DNA of 64,000 bases, from positions 372,001-436,000 of the forward strand of contig NZ_CP034834.1 in NCBI RefSeq assembly GCF_004014715.1, read 5' to 3'. A program made the translations under genes and the position numbers. The stretch comes from Pseudoalteromonas sp. R3 (lineage in GTDB: Bacteria > Pseudomonadota > Gammaproteobacteria > Enterobacterales > Alteromonadaceae). The notes beneath the pieces were generated by a model that saw only the letters and a program-made list of their open reading frames with translations, was not told the origin of the DNA and ran no database searches. Positions 37,848 to 47,879 of this stretch are shown piece after piece (position 1 is the stretch's first letter; each line of letters opens with the position of its first letter).

Positions 37848-39455
37848 TTAGTCTGATAATGTTGAGCGTTTAATTGGAGAGTGACGTTCAATAAAGTCTC
37901 TCAAAACTTGTGCATCTGTACTATCGGTAGCTGTATATCCAGGTAAGTCAGTCAACACAGGGTAACCGTCTCCTCCGGCAGCGTTGTAGCTGTTAATGCT
38001 CATTCGGTACGTTTTGTTTGGGTCAACGGCCTTACCTTGTATCTTAACATTTGTCAGCTTGCCACTTTGTATATCGAACTCGATACCATGATATTGCAAA
38101 TAGGCACCGGAGTCTGGCGGAAATGCGCTAACAACCGACATATAGTCGATCAACTCTTGACCACTCCAGTCTATGTAGGTGATTCGGTTTCGAAATGGAT
38201 GTACTGTTAAAATATCTTTGTAGCTGACTTCGCCGGCTTTTATACTGGCCCTTATTCCACCACCGCTGATAAGGCCGAAATCTGCACCTACAGCTGCCAT
38301 TTGTGCTTTAATAACCAAATCGCCAAGGGGGCTTTGTCTGAAACGAACTGTGTCTCTGCGGCCATCTAGAAATGCATCGACTTCCCCAACGGCGCCCGCA
38401 ATTTTGCTTTCACCGGCCTTTTGATAAGGGGCTAAAAATGCTTTTAACTCGGGGTCATGCTCTATGTAATTCTGCGCCCACTGGCCTTTTTCATCTTTAA
38501 GATTTACAGGGATTAATTCATAGCTTTCAAGCGTTTTCTCATTGTCAGATATTTTGAAAACCGCTTTGCCCACATACTTGCCCCATTCATGAGCCTGCAT
38601 TATCCAAATGCCGTTTTGCCGATCCGGCTTACATGCTTTGCCTGGAGCAAAGTCAGCATCTTCTTCGCCATTTTCATCTATACAAATCGGTTCCTGTGAA
38701 TGACCGCCTATGATCATATCCAGAGTACCGGCAGGTACATTACGAGCGAGCGTCACATCTCCCGGTGCATTGATACCATAGGCTGCGTTATGATAGTGGC
38801 CCATATGCGTTACTGCGATTGTTACATCTGGATTATACTGTTGCCGAATACGTTGTGATAGCTGAGTTGTAATGGGAGCTGGCTCGATAAAGTCGAGGCC
38901 GCCAACGAACTCGGGGTTGGCAATTTTTACTGTATCTATTGTGGTTAAACCAATAACCGCGATTTTCAGGCCCTGCTTTTCTATTATTGTATAAGGTTGA
39001 TATGCATGTTCACCGTTATGTTTGTGTAATATATTGGCAGATAAAAACGGAAAGTTAGACCAAGCAATTTGTTTGTCCAGAACATCAAGTGGATTATCAA
39101 ATTCATGATTGCCGATTGCCATCGCATCATAACCCAGTAAGCTCATTCCCTTGAAATCAGGTTCTGCATGCTGAAGATCCGATTCTGGGACTCCCGTGTT
39201 TATGTCACCACCAGACAGCAACACCAGGCTATGACCTTGTGCTTGAGCCTGTGCTCTTAATTGGTCGATCAGAGTTTTGCGTGCAGCCATGCCATATTCA
39301 CCGTCTTCATTATGCCAAAAACGGCCATGGTGATCATTGGTATGAAGCACAGTAAGATAATGAACTGCGTCAATTGTTGGATCAGAACTGGTTTGCTGTG
39401 TTGTGTAGCAAGCTGTCAGAGATAGTGCCAACAGCGAAGGAATAATAAGGCGCAT
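37848..39455 (-). CDS. 5'-nucleotidase / UDP-sugar hydrolase family lipoprotein (UshA-like)
   Basis: Metallophosphoesterase that releases phosphate from nucleotides outside the inner membrane. 535 residues. Lipobox LTAC at 13-16 marks a lipoprotein, unlike soluble E. coli UshA. Dimetal motifs: LHTNDHHGRF, LSGGDINTG, AIGNHEFDNP, VTHMGHYHN and IGGHSQEP. The C-terminal nucleotide-binding domain follows (SGGGIRASI; YNAAGGDGYP). The catalytic Asn-His-Glu is intact. With the nuclease and receptor 2-4 kb away on the same strand it would complete a nucleic acid to nucleotide to nucleoside route feeding cdd/udp. Confidence 0.92.
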   Translation of the reverse strand: MRLIIPSLLALSLTACYTTQQTSSDPTIDAVHYLTVLHTNDHHGRFWHNEDGEYGMAARKTLIDQLRAQAQAQGHSLVLLSGGDINTGVPESDLQHAEPDFKGMSLLGYDAMAIGNHEFDNPLDVLDKQIAWSNFPFLSANILHKHNGEHAYQPYTIIEKQGLKIAVIGLTTIDTVKIANPEFVGGLDFIEPAPITTQLSQRIRQQYNPDVTIAVTHMGHYHNAAYGINAPGDVTLARNVPAGTLDMIIGGHSQEPICIDENGEEDADFAPGKACKPDRQNGIWIMQAHEWGKYVGKAVFKISDNEKTLESYELIPVNLKDEKGQWAQNYIEHDPELKAFLAPYQKAGESKIAGAVGEVDAFLDGRRDTVRFRQSPLGDLVIKAQMAAVGADFGLISGGGIRASIKAGEVSYKDILTVHPFRNRITYIDWSGQELIDYMSVVSAFPPDSGAYLQYHGIEFDIQSGKLTNVKIQGKAVDPNKTYRMSINSYNAAGGDGYPVLTDLPGYTATDSTDAQVLRDFIERHSPIKRSTLSD

Positions 39456-39524
39456 AAGTCTACTTCAGTGGGGTCTTTCTATGCGCCATAGTTTAAACTA
39501 AAAGCTCTAAGCAAATATAGCCGA

Positions 39525-39710
39525 TTATTGAATTTTTGATTTCATTCTGGAATCACACACTGCGTTGTGCCTGCGAGTCAGCTCTTCCTTGGCCAGAGCC
39601 TGTTTGGCATGCCCGGTTGCAACCATCCAATTCAGAAAGCTGGCTGGAAGCTTGCTGTAAGGCTCGCCACTATGAAGCCCAAAGTCACAGATAGATTGAT
39701 TTATTTCCAT
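39525..39710 (-). CDS. Small DUF3820-like protein
   Basis: 61 residues. FGLHSGEPYSKLPASFLNWMVATGHAKQALAKEELTRRH resembles the FGKxKGxxYxxLPxxYLxWM pattern of DUF3820-type small proteins. No signal peptide. Function unknown; the resemblance is by eye. ATG 39710 has GGGGC upstream. Sits alone between the 5'-nucleotidase and M16 protease genes. Confidence 0.58.
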   Translation of the reverse strand: MEINQSICDFGLHSGEPYSKLPASFLNWMVATGHAKQALAKEELTRRHNAVCDSRMKSKIQ

Positions 39711-39980
39711 TTAATATGCCCCTGATGATCCAACGTTAGCATTATTGTTTGCCCGTAATGTTATCAAATAGAAAAAACTGTGTGATAAAAAATTCTTTTA
39801 GGTTTTCTGGTTGTTATTACTAATCGCTATAAGGCGAAAAATGTGCTTGGGGACTCTAAACCTCATTTTAATGCCCAATAACCATTGAATTTCACTGAGA
39901 TAAGATGGTAGCGTTTGGGGAGTCAGGTAGCCTGCAGGGCTGGCCTCAGACCAGAATAGTCATATTGAGATGGATAGTTA

Positions 39981-42854
39981 ATGAAAAAAACAATGGTAGT
40001 CGCCAGCATTGCGTTCGCTTTGTTATCAGGGTGTGTGTCAACTTATCGTGCAGCAGGAGAAGCTGCTGTACCCATGGCAAAATCGCTCGTCGTTAGCCCG
40101 AATGATCAAAGAGAGTATCAGACACTTACTTTGCCTAATGGGATCGAAGTAATCCTGGTATCAGACCCTGAAGTGGAAAAGTCGGCTGCAGCATTGAGCG
40201 TGGGTGTTGGGCTACTTCATGATCCTATGTCGCAACAAGGGATGGCTCATTATCTCGAACATATGCTGTTTTTGGGAACCGAGCGGTACCCTGATACACA
40301 AGGATATAAAGACTTTATGAGCCGCAACGGCGGCACACACAATGCTTATACCTGGTTAGACATCACTAATTATATGTTCAAGGTCAATAATCAGGCCTAT
40401 GATGAAGCGCTCGACAGATTTTCCGACTTTTTCAAATCACCAAAGCTCTATCCTGAGTATACAGATAAAGAGAAAAATGCAGTAAATGCAGAGTGGTCTA
40501 TGCGCAGGGAGATGGATTTCTTCGGTCAGTATAAATTGTCGCGAAGCATGATGGGTGCACATCCTGCAAATCGTTTTTTGATTGGTAACAACGAAACATT
40601 GGGTGACAAACCAGATAGTAAACTACATGAAGAAACTGTTGCTTTTTATAATAAATATTATTCATCGAATATCATGAAATTGGCGATGATCTCCAATTTA
40701 CCTTTGCCCGAGATGGCAGAAAAAGCACGCAGACACTTTGCAACGATTAAAAACAAACAAATTCAAGAGCCACGCGTAGATACACAGCTAGACTTTGCCG
40801 AATTTGGACAAAAACGTATTCATTATGTTCCCAATGAAGACGTGAAAACATTGAAGCTGGATTTTACAATTTCCAATAACATGAATGAGTTTGCGTTCAA
40901 GCCCAACTACTTTGTAACCTACTTGCTGAGTAATGAAATGCAGGGGAGTCCCGCGCAGGTGCTAAAAAGCAAGGGCTGGATTTCTGAGCTGACAGCTAAT
41001 GCGGTACCCGATCTGTATGGCAACTATGGCTCTTTATCTGTTGATATCCAGCTGACAGACCTCGGTATGAACCACCGGGAGCAAGCGGTTGCAATAGTCA
41101 TGCAGTATATCCAGCTTATCAAGGAACAAGGCATAGACCGCAAGTATTTCAAAGAGATCAAGACATCACTTGCTAACCAATTCAGGTTCTTAGAGCGTGG
41201 CGATGAGTTTGATTATGTGTCTGGTCTTGCAGACAGTATGCAAAAATTCCCTGTGAACCATGCGATTGATGCCCCTTACTTTTTTGCGGATTTCAACGAG
41301 CAGGCGGTTACAGAAGTGCTGGAACAGCTAAATGCACAGCGGCTCCGAGTTTGGTACATCAGTAAAAGTGAGCCACAAGACCAGCAACTGCACTTTTATG
41401 ATGGCCGCTATAAGGTCGTTGACATTCCCGATCAAGAGCTAGCATCTTGGCAGGCAAGCATAAACCCTGAACTTGAGTTACCAAGCATAAACCGTTTGCT
41501 TCCCGAGCACTTTGATATTGTGACTCAATCAGAACAAAGTGACACAGTGAACAAGGTTTATCAGGACAATACAGTCGCTGTATGGCACAAAGCCAGCGAA
41601 AAATACAGCGCCCAGCCAAAAGGGCGCCTACAGATACATATTAACTCCCCTAAAACGCTAGAAAGCGCACAGGTTCAGGTTGCTGCCGCTTTGTGGGCGG
41701 ATTTATATTCGATTGAAAAGGCAAAGTTGCTGACGGAAGCGTCGGTTGCTGGTATGGGGCTCAGGCTTGGCGTAAATAGCGGATTAATTCTGACTATATC
41801 AGGGTTTACAGATAAACAAGGCGCCTTGCTATCCCAGGCACTTGATGGTTTGAAAGTACAGCCAAACCAAAAACAGTTAGAGCAGGCTATTGACAGGTAT
41901 ATCCGGAATATTCAAAACCAAAGCCAGCAATTCCCGTTTTATCAGGCATTTGGCCGTTATCAGGCCTTAGTGCGTTCTGGAAACTTTGACGAAAGTGTAC
42001 TAATTGATATTGCAGGAAACATGACCAGAGATGATTTCTCAACGGCGCAAAATGAACTACTTAATCATCACACAGTGCGGATATTTGGGTATGGCAACTA
42101 CAATAAAGCGTTTCTGGCAAATGTGGTTGAGGTGGTTAAGGGCACCCTTAACAAGCCAGCAGAGCACAATGATTATGTGAGAGCAAAATTCCTGCAACCG
42201 GAAGCTGGTAAAGCCCTGGTCTGGCAGCAGGATACTGACACAGCAGATGTTGCCATTGTAGATATGTTCGTGCATCCCACCCCCGGTTATGCGCAAAAAG
42301 CCGCTGCACTGGTACTAAAGTCACACCTGAATAGTCACCTTTTCAATTCGCTACGAACTGAAGAACAGTTGGCTTATGCAGTTGGGGCGATTGCACAGGG
42401 AATTGATGAATACTCCGCGATCGGATTCTACATTCAGACACCTGTGCTAGATGTACAAGCCATGCAGGTTCGATTTGATCTGTACAAACAGGAATATGCA
42501 AAAGCATTGAGTGAGCTTGACGAAGGGACGTTTAATCAGCTCAAAGAGGCGGCGTTACTTTCTCTGTCAGAAGTGCCCAAGAACCTTGCTGAGGAGTCGC
42601 AGCCAATCCTTATAGATTGGTATCGCAACAACCTGGCTTTTGACTCGAGAGCCAAATTAATCGAAGCAACTAAACAGGTCACCCTAACAGACCTTAGGTC
42701 ATACTTTGCACAGAGTATGCTCAATGAAGGAGCTGCAAGATTGAACATTCAGATCCGAGGTAAGAAGTTTGCCGATAAACCTTTTGCAACTGTGCCTAAT
42801 GAAGTAAAAGTTAACTCAATGGATGAGCTTTATAAAAAAGTACGATTTGAATAA
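39981..42854 (+). CDS. M16 insulinase/pitrilysin-family metalloprotease, lipoprotein
   Basis: 957-residue zinc protease that cuts oligopeptides inside a closed chamber. Lipobox LLSGC at about 14-18, so membrane anchored, whereas E. coli pitrilysin is free periplasmic. Inverted zinc motif HYLEH (about residue 89-93) with distal Glu in EKNAVNAEWSM; the sequence MLFLGTERYPDTQGYKDFMSRNGGTHNAYT is the classic insulinase continuation. All four M16 repeats appear present, the last halves being catalytically inactive as usual. ATG 39981 begins the signal. Stand-alone gene ending before a GC-rich hairpin at 42870-42887. Confidence 0.95.
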   Translation: MKKTMVVASIAFALLSGCVSTYRAAGEAAVPMAKSLVVSPNDQREYQTLTLPNGIEVILVSDPEVEKSAAALSVGVGLLHDPMSQQGMAHYLEHMLFLGTERYPDTQGYKDFMSRNGGTHNAYTWLDITNYMFKVNNQAYDEALDRFSDFFKSPKLYPEYTDKEKNAVNAEWSMRREMDFFGQYKLSRSMMGAHPANRFLIGNNETLGDKPDSKLHEETVAFYNKYYSSNIMKLAMISNLPLPEMAEKARRHFATIKNKQIQEPRVDTQLDFAEFGQKRIHYVPNEDVKTLKLDFTISNNMNEFAFKPNYFVTYLLSNEMQGSPAQVLKSKGWISELTANAVPDLYGNYGSLSVDIQLTDLGMNHREQAVAIVMQYIQLIKEQGIDRKYFKEIKTSLANQFRFLERGDEFDYVSGLADSMQKFPVNHAIDAPYFFADFNEQAVTEVLEQLNAQRLRVWYISKSEPQDQQLHFYDGRYKVVDIPDQELASWQASINPELELPSINRLLPEHFDIVTQSEQSDTVNKVYQDNTVAVWHKASEKYSAQPKGRLQIHINSPKTLESAQVQVAAALWADLYSIEKAKLLTEASVAGMGLRLGVNSGLILTISGFTDKQGALLSQALDGLKVQPNQKQLEQAIDRYIRNIQNQSQQFPFYQAFGRYQALVRSGNFDESVLIDIAGNMTRDDFSTAQNELLNHHTVRIFGYGNYNKAFLANVVEVVKGTLNKPAEHNDYVRAKFLQPEAGKALVWQQDTDTADVAIVDMFVHPTPGYAQKAAALVLKSHLNSHLFNSLRTEEQLAYAVGAIAQGIDEYSAIGFYIQTPVLDVQAMQVRFDLYKQEYAKALSELDEGTFNQLKEAALLSLSEVPKNLAEESQPILIDWYRNNLAFDSRAKLIEATKQVTLTDLRSYFAQSMLNEGAARLNIQIRGKKFADKPFATVPNEVKVNSMDELYKKVRFE

Positions 42855-42869
42855 GCGACTATTAACCTG

Positions 42870-42887
42870 GCGGGGCATTAGCCCCGC
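42870..42887 (+). terminator. GC-rich hairpin between M16 protease and GNAT genes
   Basis: Perfect stem GCGGGGC / GCCCCGC with loop ATTA. No T run follows, so it may be a partial terminator. Confidence 0.5.
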
Positions 42888-42911
42888 TCAGTATATTAAG
42901 GGTATTAATGT

Positions 42912-43430
42912 ATGGCGGAAATCTTAACTCAAACTGAGCGCTTGATACTGCGTCGAGCCAGTCTTAGTGATACTGAGTTGATCTTTGAGCTGCTCAACCA
43001 AAAGAGTTTTATCGAGAATGTTGCGGATAAACAAATAAGAACATTGGATGATGCGAAAAAATATATAGAAAGCGCATTCTTCACACCGTATGATTTGGCG
43101 GCGCCTAGCCCCTATATTGTTACATTGCTTGACGGGACCGCCATTGGGATTTGTGGGCTCTATCAGCGACCTTATCTTGCTTTTCCCGACCTAGGTTATG
43201 CATTTTTGGATAGGCATTGTGGCAAAGGTTATGCGTTTGAAGCAGCTGAGGCTTTACTTACGTTTGTTCGCGATTGCGGTAAATATAACGCATTAGGAGC
43301 GATTACAACACCAGAGAATAGTGCAAGTAATAAACTTTTGAAAAAGTTGAATTTTCTTTTAGTTGGCACATTTCAACTGGTGGCAGACATGGAAAAAACC
43401 AACTTATACATAAATCAGCTTAATAAGTAG
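42912..43430 (+). CDS. GNAT-family N-acetyltransferase (RimJ/RimL-like)
   Basis: 172 residues. Starts with TERLILRRASLSDTELIFELLNQKSF, the usual opening of RimJ/RimL-like enzymes; IGICGLYQRPYLAFPDLGYAFLDRHCGKGYAFEAAEALLTF holds strand 4 and the acetyl-CoA loop (HCGKGYAFEA), followed by ITTPENSASNKLLKKLNF. Substrate is unknown: ribosomal protein N-termini or small metabolites are both possible. Its stop overlaps the convergent pqiC by 11 bases. Confidence 0.87.
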   Translation: MAEILTQTERLILRRASLSDTELIFELLNQKSFIENVADKQIRTLDDAKKYIESAFFTPYDLAAPSPYIVTLLDGTAIGICGLYQRPYLAFPDLGYAFLDRHCGKGYAFEAAEALLTFVRDCGKYNALGAITTPENSASNKLLKKLNFLLVGTFQLVADMEKTNLYINQLNK

Positions 43431-44019
43431 AGGTTTTACTGTTGACCTGGGCAATTTCTGACTTCAAGTGTTTCATCAGGTGTTGCCAATTTGTTTGGTG
43501 GGCGGTGATCAGTGCATTAAACCCGTCCTCAACAAGAGGAGCTGTATAGTCAAACTGATGTACATCCACCAAATCTGCTCCCTTAGCTGACATGTGGTAT
43601 AGATGCCAGCTACCTCGCAGTATCGCACCATGTTGGTAATGTCCAGCTAAGTCTGTCACTTCAATCAATACCCTGTATTTGCCTTGTTTCAATTCACTTG
43701 CATTAACTGAAAGGACTGGGGTAAGGCCGGAGCCATTCAAATAACGGAGCGTTTCTTTAGTAAGCAATAATTTAGGGTGCTCAGCCCAGTAATGGTAACT
43801 GGCGATATGAACTGTATGTTCGCCGGTATACTGAACAAGTGCTTGCTGGTCAGCAACTCCGATTATATTAATCTGATCTAAATATACTCTGATTTGTTCA
43901 GTGCTGTTAGCCTCTGCTGCGACTTGAGGGATGCTAAACCGGTAATAGTGATACTGAGCAGGAGAGGAGCCCGTACAGCCCGTCATCAGTACAGCTATTA
44001 ATGCGATGACGCCTCTCAT
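43420..44019 (-). CDS. pqiC: PqiC/YmbA outer-membrane lipoprotein
   Basis: 199 residues. Lipobox MTGC at about 12-15; FYYRFSIP-type opening (YHYYRFSIPQ) and YTGEHTVHIASYHYWAEHPK match the ABC-type auxiliary lipoprotein family. In E. coli PqiC is anchored to the outer membrane and docks the PqiB needle for lipid traffic between membranes. Its ATG shares a base with the pqiB stop (TAATG), so the two are translationally coupled. Confidence 0.9.
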   Translation of the reverse strand: MRGVIALIAVLMTGCTGSSPAQYHYYRFSIPQVAAEANSTEQIRVYLDQINIIGVADQQALVQYTGEHTVHIASYHYWAEHPKLLLTKETLRYLNGSGLTPVLSVNASELKQGKYRVLIEVTDLAGHYQHGAILRGSWHLYHMSAKGADLVDVHQFDYTAPLVEDGFNALITAHQTNWQHLMKHLKSEIAQVNSKTSTY

Positions 44020-45677
44020 TACTGCTGCTTCCGCGGTTCAGGGTCCGCCAAAGAATCTTTATCGAACAACAGCATATTGGGTTGCTCGTTAAGCCCTTTT
44101 GATACTGGCTTAAGCGAGTTACTTAAGCTTTCAAGCTCTTGCAGGGTATCTGTCAATTGTTCTACCATACCTGAACCTTTTTGGTAATTGTTCAGCGTTT
44201 TCTCAAATTGTTTCAGGCTGGCTGTCAGCTGCGCCAGTGTTCCCTGTAATTGTGTTAAGTTCTTTTCCACTTTTTCTGATACTTTCGTTGTGTTGAAACC
44301 GTTTACCAGTGCTTGCGTTTCTTCAGCCAACGCTGTAAATGCCTGCATTGTTTTTTGCGCCTCGTTTAGTGAGTTATCCAGAGGTAATTTGTTGAGCTTG
44401 TTCAACAAAGCCATCACTTGCTCTGACAAGGCTGTAAAACCACTCGGTACACTCGGTAATACCGGGTACGCGTAATTCATCCCTAAACTGGTCGGATGGG
44501 TAGAATTGTAAAAATCTAGTTCTATATATACCGCACCTGTTAAAATATTACCACTTTTTAGTGAGGCTCTTAAGTCATTTTTAACCCATTGTTCTATATT
44601 TTCTTGCCAATATTGTTTAGCTTTCGCATCAACTTCATAGATACGACCGTACTCAATTTTAATTAACACAGGTATGGATGTGTTGCCTTGTTGGAAGTAA
44701 AGTGGCAGCCCATCTCGTTCTAGCCTCGCTGGTACCTGTTCCACTGTACCGACTCGCATGCCGCGGTATTCGACCGGCGCGCCAGGTTTTAAACCACGAA
44801 TAGACTGTTCAAATTCAACCAGGTAGTGATCAAACAAATCAAAACGTCGCTCTAATGCAACAGCAAAATTCTGGTGCAATTTAAATGCTCGGCCTTCAGT
44901 GGCAATTTCTCCACCCCCTTGCTCGGGCGGGTAGTCGATGGAAATACCACCTTTAATCATTTTAGCCAATGAGCCAGTGTTCAGGTTTATTCCTTCACTT
45001 GTTAATGAGATCTCAACGCCTGAGTTGATCCAAAAAATGGCGTTGTGGGTAATAAGTTTGTCATAGGGTGAGTCGATAAAAATACCGTATTCCATTTGTA
45101 GTGAATCAGTATTAAATACGGCCCTTTCAATTTGTCCGATATGATAGTTGCGGAAAAAAATACCAGTGCCGACATCTAATACTTCGCCACTGGAAGAACT
45201 GAGCTGATAACGCAGGCCTTCTACATCGGTGGATATAAGGGCAGGTTGATCTTGAAGCGTATACAGGCTAGAACGTTGTTTGCTCTCGCCAGGTAGTAAT
45301 TCGATGTAAACTCCGGATAACAGAGTGTTTAGCCCGCTGATCCCAGATTGATCGATACGAGGTTTTACTATCCAGAATTTGGCATCTTCTGTCAGCAAAC
45401 CATCGTAGTGTTTGTCAATTCTAACAGTCGCGACAACCGCTTTTTGCTCGACTTGCAGGCGTAGAGATTCGACTACGCCAATCTTAACACTTCTGACTCT
45501 TACCTCTGTTTTACCCGCGATGACACCATCTGCATTTTTCATCTTAATGTATATTTGATGGCCCTTATTTTGTTGATGCTGATAGAGCATCCAGCCAGTT
45601 ATCAATATGGCCAGTAAGGGCACAATCCAGATGACTGAAAACCTGGGTTTGGGCTCGATATATGCTTCTTTATTCAT
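44019..45677 (-). CDS. pqiB: PqiB, MCE-domain intermembrane lipid transport protein
   Basis: 552 residues. One N-terminal TM (about 14-32; FSVIWIVPLLAILITGWMLY), then three MCE domains starting near GVIAGKTEVRVRSVKIGVVESL, GLRYQLSSSSGEVLDVGTGIFFRNYHIGQIE and GLKPGAPVEYRGMRVGTVEQ, and a long C-terminal coiled coil (about 415-535) that forms the trans-periplasmic needle. Length matches E. coli PqiB (546). Starts within the last codons of pqiA. Confidence 0.95.
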   Translation of the reverse strand: MNKEAYIEPKPRFSVIWIVPLLAILITGWMLYQHQQNKGHQIYIKMKNADGVIAGKTEVRVRSVKIGVVESLRLQVEQKAVVATVRIDKHYDGLLTEDAKFWIVKPRIDQSGISGLNTLLSGVYIELLPGESKQRSSLYTLQDQPALISTDVEGLRYQLSSSSGEVLDVGTGIFFRNYHIGQIERAVFNTDSLQMEYGIFIDSPYDKLITHNAIFWINSGVEISLTSEGINLNTGSLAKMIKGGISIDYPPEQGGGEIATEGRAFKLHQNFAVALERRFDLFDHYLVEFEQSIRGLKPGAPVEYRGMRVGTVEQVPARLERDGLPLYFQQGNTSIPVLIKIEYGRIYEVDAKAKQYWQENIEQWVKNDLRASLKSGNILTGAVYIELDFYNSTHPTSLGMNYAYPVLPSVPSGFTALSEQVMALLNKLNKLPLDNSLNEAQKTMQAFTALAEETQALVNGFNTTKVSEKVEKNLTQLQGTLAQLTASLKQFEKTLNNYQKGSGMVEQLTDTLQELESLSNSLKPVSKGLNEQPNMLLFDKDSLADPEPRKQQ

Positions 45678-46878
45678 GTTTATTCAAAGAGTCCCAAAGT
45701 AGTCGAGGGTCAAAATTGTTCACTGCAAAAATCTGGCAGATAACCATGGCAGTAAAAAACACAATACCTGGCTGCGGTTCAACGCTCAGTACAGTACCAA
45801 GCTGGACAAGAGAAACCAAGAGAATCACGACGAAAACGTCTATCATTGACCATTTTCCAACCGCTTCAAGGGCGCGGTAGAATTTTGCAGTCACTTTTGG
45901 GTCGGCTGGACGCCTGACTCGGTATAGCAAATAAAACAAAGTGCCCGCTTTGAGCAGGGGAATGCAGATGCTGGCAATAAAAATCACGATGGCGATAGGG
46001 TATGAACCATTTCGCCACAATACCTCAACGCCTCCATATATTGTAGCGGGGGTATGCAAACCTAAATTGATGGTGTCCATGATTGGAAAAGACAATGCCG
46101 GGATTAAAAATACCAAAGAGGTCAGCATCCAAGCTGCGCTGCGTGCAACGGAATTGTTTTTTCGATAACTCAACTTCGCGAGGCAGCGTGGACAATGTTC
46201 GCTGCGACTGATTTGTTGACAGACATGGCATTGCTTTAACTGTTGTGAGCTCGCCCGTTTGGCGCAGTGTTCTATCGTTGGCGTAAAATGGGCTTGTTGC
46301 AGCTGCCACAATTGATGTTGGCTCAGTAGCGAGAGCGTTTCAATAAAGCAGAGCACAAACAGAATGTAAGCCCAAAAGCCAAGACCTACTTCTATTTCTG
46401 CAAATGCAGTCAGTTTAAATGCACTGATTAACACCGCGACTAAAAAAATATCAGCCAGGTTGAGCGGCCTCAGGGTCATAATGAATTTTGCAACCGCGCG
46501 CGCATTGTGGGGATTCAGCTTTTGCCAAATAGGAGTGTGAACCATCAGGATCAAAGCGCTGGCGGCGAGTGGCAAAATAACGATACTCACACTAAGCAAT
46601 GCGGCTAAGAATACGCTGTAATTCTCGGCCAGCTGCATGATTGCGGCCATCAGGCTGATGCTTTGTTTAAGTCCATGCTGAGCGTAAGATATAAAATGTG
46701 GTTGCAAGCTTAGTAGCAGAAATATAATAGAAGAAAGGCTAAAAGCCGCAATCCACTGAGCATAGTTGCGTTGGGTCGTGGCAAGCACGTTACCGCAGTG
46801 TGGACAAACAGCTCGTTGCTGCTCGCCCAAATCTCTTATAGACACTAAATAATCACAATGCTGGCAGGCGACTATCAC
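45670..46878 (-). CDS. pqiA: PqiA inner-membrane protein
   Basis: 402 residues, two homologous halves each preceded by a zinc-ribbon-like Cys pair motif: CQHCDYLV...CPHCGN at the N-terminus and CHVCQQ...CPRCLAK in the middle, each followed by about four TM segments. In E. coli PqiA forms the inner-membrane partner of PqiB; the operon responds to oxidative and membrane stress there. First codon is a GTG at 46878 with weak ribosome site. Overlaps pqiB by eight bases. First gene of the pqiABC operon. Confidence 0.94.
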   Translation of the reverse strand: MIVACQHCDYLVSIRDLGEQQRAVCPHCGNVLATTQRNYAQWIAAFSLSSIIFLLLSLQPHFISYAQHGLKQSISLMAAIMQLAENYSVFLAALLSVSIVILPLAASALILMVHTPIWQKLNPHNARAVAKFIMTLRPLNLADIFLVAVLISAFKLTAFAEIEVGLGFWAYILFVLCFIETLSLLSQHQLWQLQQAHFTPTIEHCAKRASSQQLKQCHVCQQISRSEHCPRCLAKLSYRKNNSVARSAAWMLTSLVFLIPALSFPIMDTINLGLHTPATIYGGVEVLWRNGSYPIAIVIFIASICIPLLKAGTLFYLLYRVRRPADPKVTAKFYRALEAVGKWSMIDVFVVILLVSLVQLGTVLSVEPQPGIVFFTAMVICQIFAVNNFDPRLLWDSLNKHE

Positions 46879-46937
46879 TGTTCAACCAATACTTTAACTT
46901 ACTCCTCAACATAGTGTGAGTGACTTACCCGTTTTTA

Positions 46938-47741
46938 TCAACTATCAAATACTGCTACAGTTTGTCTGCTTAATGCCAACAAAGTACCATCTTGCGAAAA
47001 TAGTTTTGCATCCTCTATTGCGTAACCATGCTCTGCCTGATGTGTCACAGCCTCCATGGCAAACCACTCTGAGCCAGGCAGTTCAACATCATTAAGAAAC
47101 TCGATATACCAGGACATACTGCTCGCTGGTGTTGGGCCTTTACACAATTGTAGCAAAGTGGGTGGCCAGGCATCAGCAAGCGCCAGCAAATGCAATACTG
47201 AAAGGTGAGGTTGCGCAGGGGATTTGAACTTCATCCAGCCACCAATATGACTTGAGTCGGCACCACTGAATGGCAAGGCACCTTGTTGAAGGTTTAGGTC
47301 GATATGCTGGATAAAGGCGGGCATGACACCATCTGTATAAGGCAGTGTTTGTTTAGGGTTAATCTCCTGCAGCGTAAAGGAATCATCCGCAGATACCGAG
47401 ATCGACGAAGTGCGAGGTTTACCAAAACTGGCAAGGGCGACAAGGCAAACCTGATTATCTTGTGTGATGGTCGCTTGCATCTGGCTGGCGCTCTTTCCTG
47501 AGCGCAAGAGTTGGGTGTTAAGCTCGAATGGCTGCTCGCTTAAAAGCGGGCCTACGAAATTACAGCTAAAAGAAAGCAGGCGTCTGTTTTGGTCGCCCAG
47601 TTGATGCAGCATACTTTGTAACATTAGTGCAGCTGAGAGACCACCAAATACGGTTCTTCCCTGAGCCCAGCTCGCTGGCAATGAGAGCTGGGCTTGAGCA
47701 TTTTTTAATGCTGGTAGAGAAATGAGTTCGTCAAATGTCAT
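46938..47741 (-). CDS. Double-hotdog acyl-CoA thioesterase family protein
   Basis: 267 residues. N-terminal hotdog ASWAQGRTVFGGLSAALMLQSM (the helix after GGxxAA), FSCNFVGPLLSEQPFEL and a second hotdog from about 150 (HIGGWMKFKSP, LALADAWPPTLL) match the TesB-like 4HBT_3 thioesterase group. Catalytic residues cannot be assigned surely. Divergent from dnaK; 60 bases upstream of pqiA on the same strand with no clear terminator, so it might lead the pqi transcript. Confidence 0.82.
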   Translation of the reverse strand: MTFDELISLPALKNAQAQLSLPASWAQGRTVFGGLSAALMLQSMLHQLGDQNRRLLSFSCNFVGPLLSEQPFELNTQLLRSGKSASQMQATITQDNQVCLVALASFGKPRTSSISVSADDSFTLQEINPKQTLPYTDGVMPAFIQHIDLNLQQGALPFSGADSSHIGGWMKFKSPAQPHLSVLHLLALADAWPPTLLQLCKGPTPASSMSWYIEFLNDVELPGSEWFAMEAVTHQAEHGYAIEDAKLFSQDGTLLALSRQTVAVFDS

Positions 47742-47879
47742 AACAGTTATTTTAAGTTAGATTGTCATGCCTTTATCTGGTCATACCAGGGTGTAAATGT
47801 CAAATCTTGGGAATTTTTGATGAAAAAAACGGCATGACGAAAAAAATTCAAAAAAAATCACTTTTTTTTTGTTGTGACG

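Noticed and set aside
47852..47870. A8-TCAC-T10 hairpin near dnaK considered as a terminator
   Set aside because: AT-only stem is too weak and lies between divergent genes directly before the heat-shock promoter; more likely a curved or UP-like tract.
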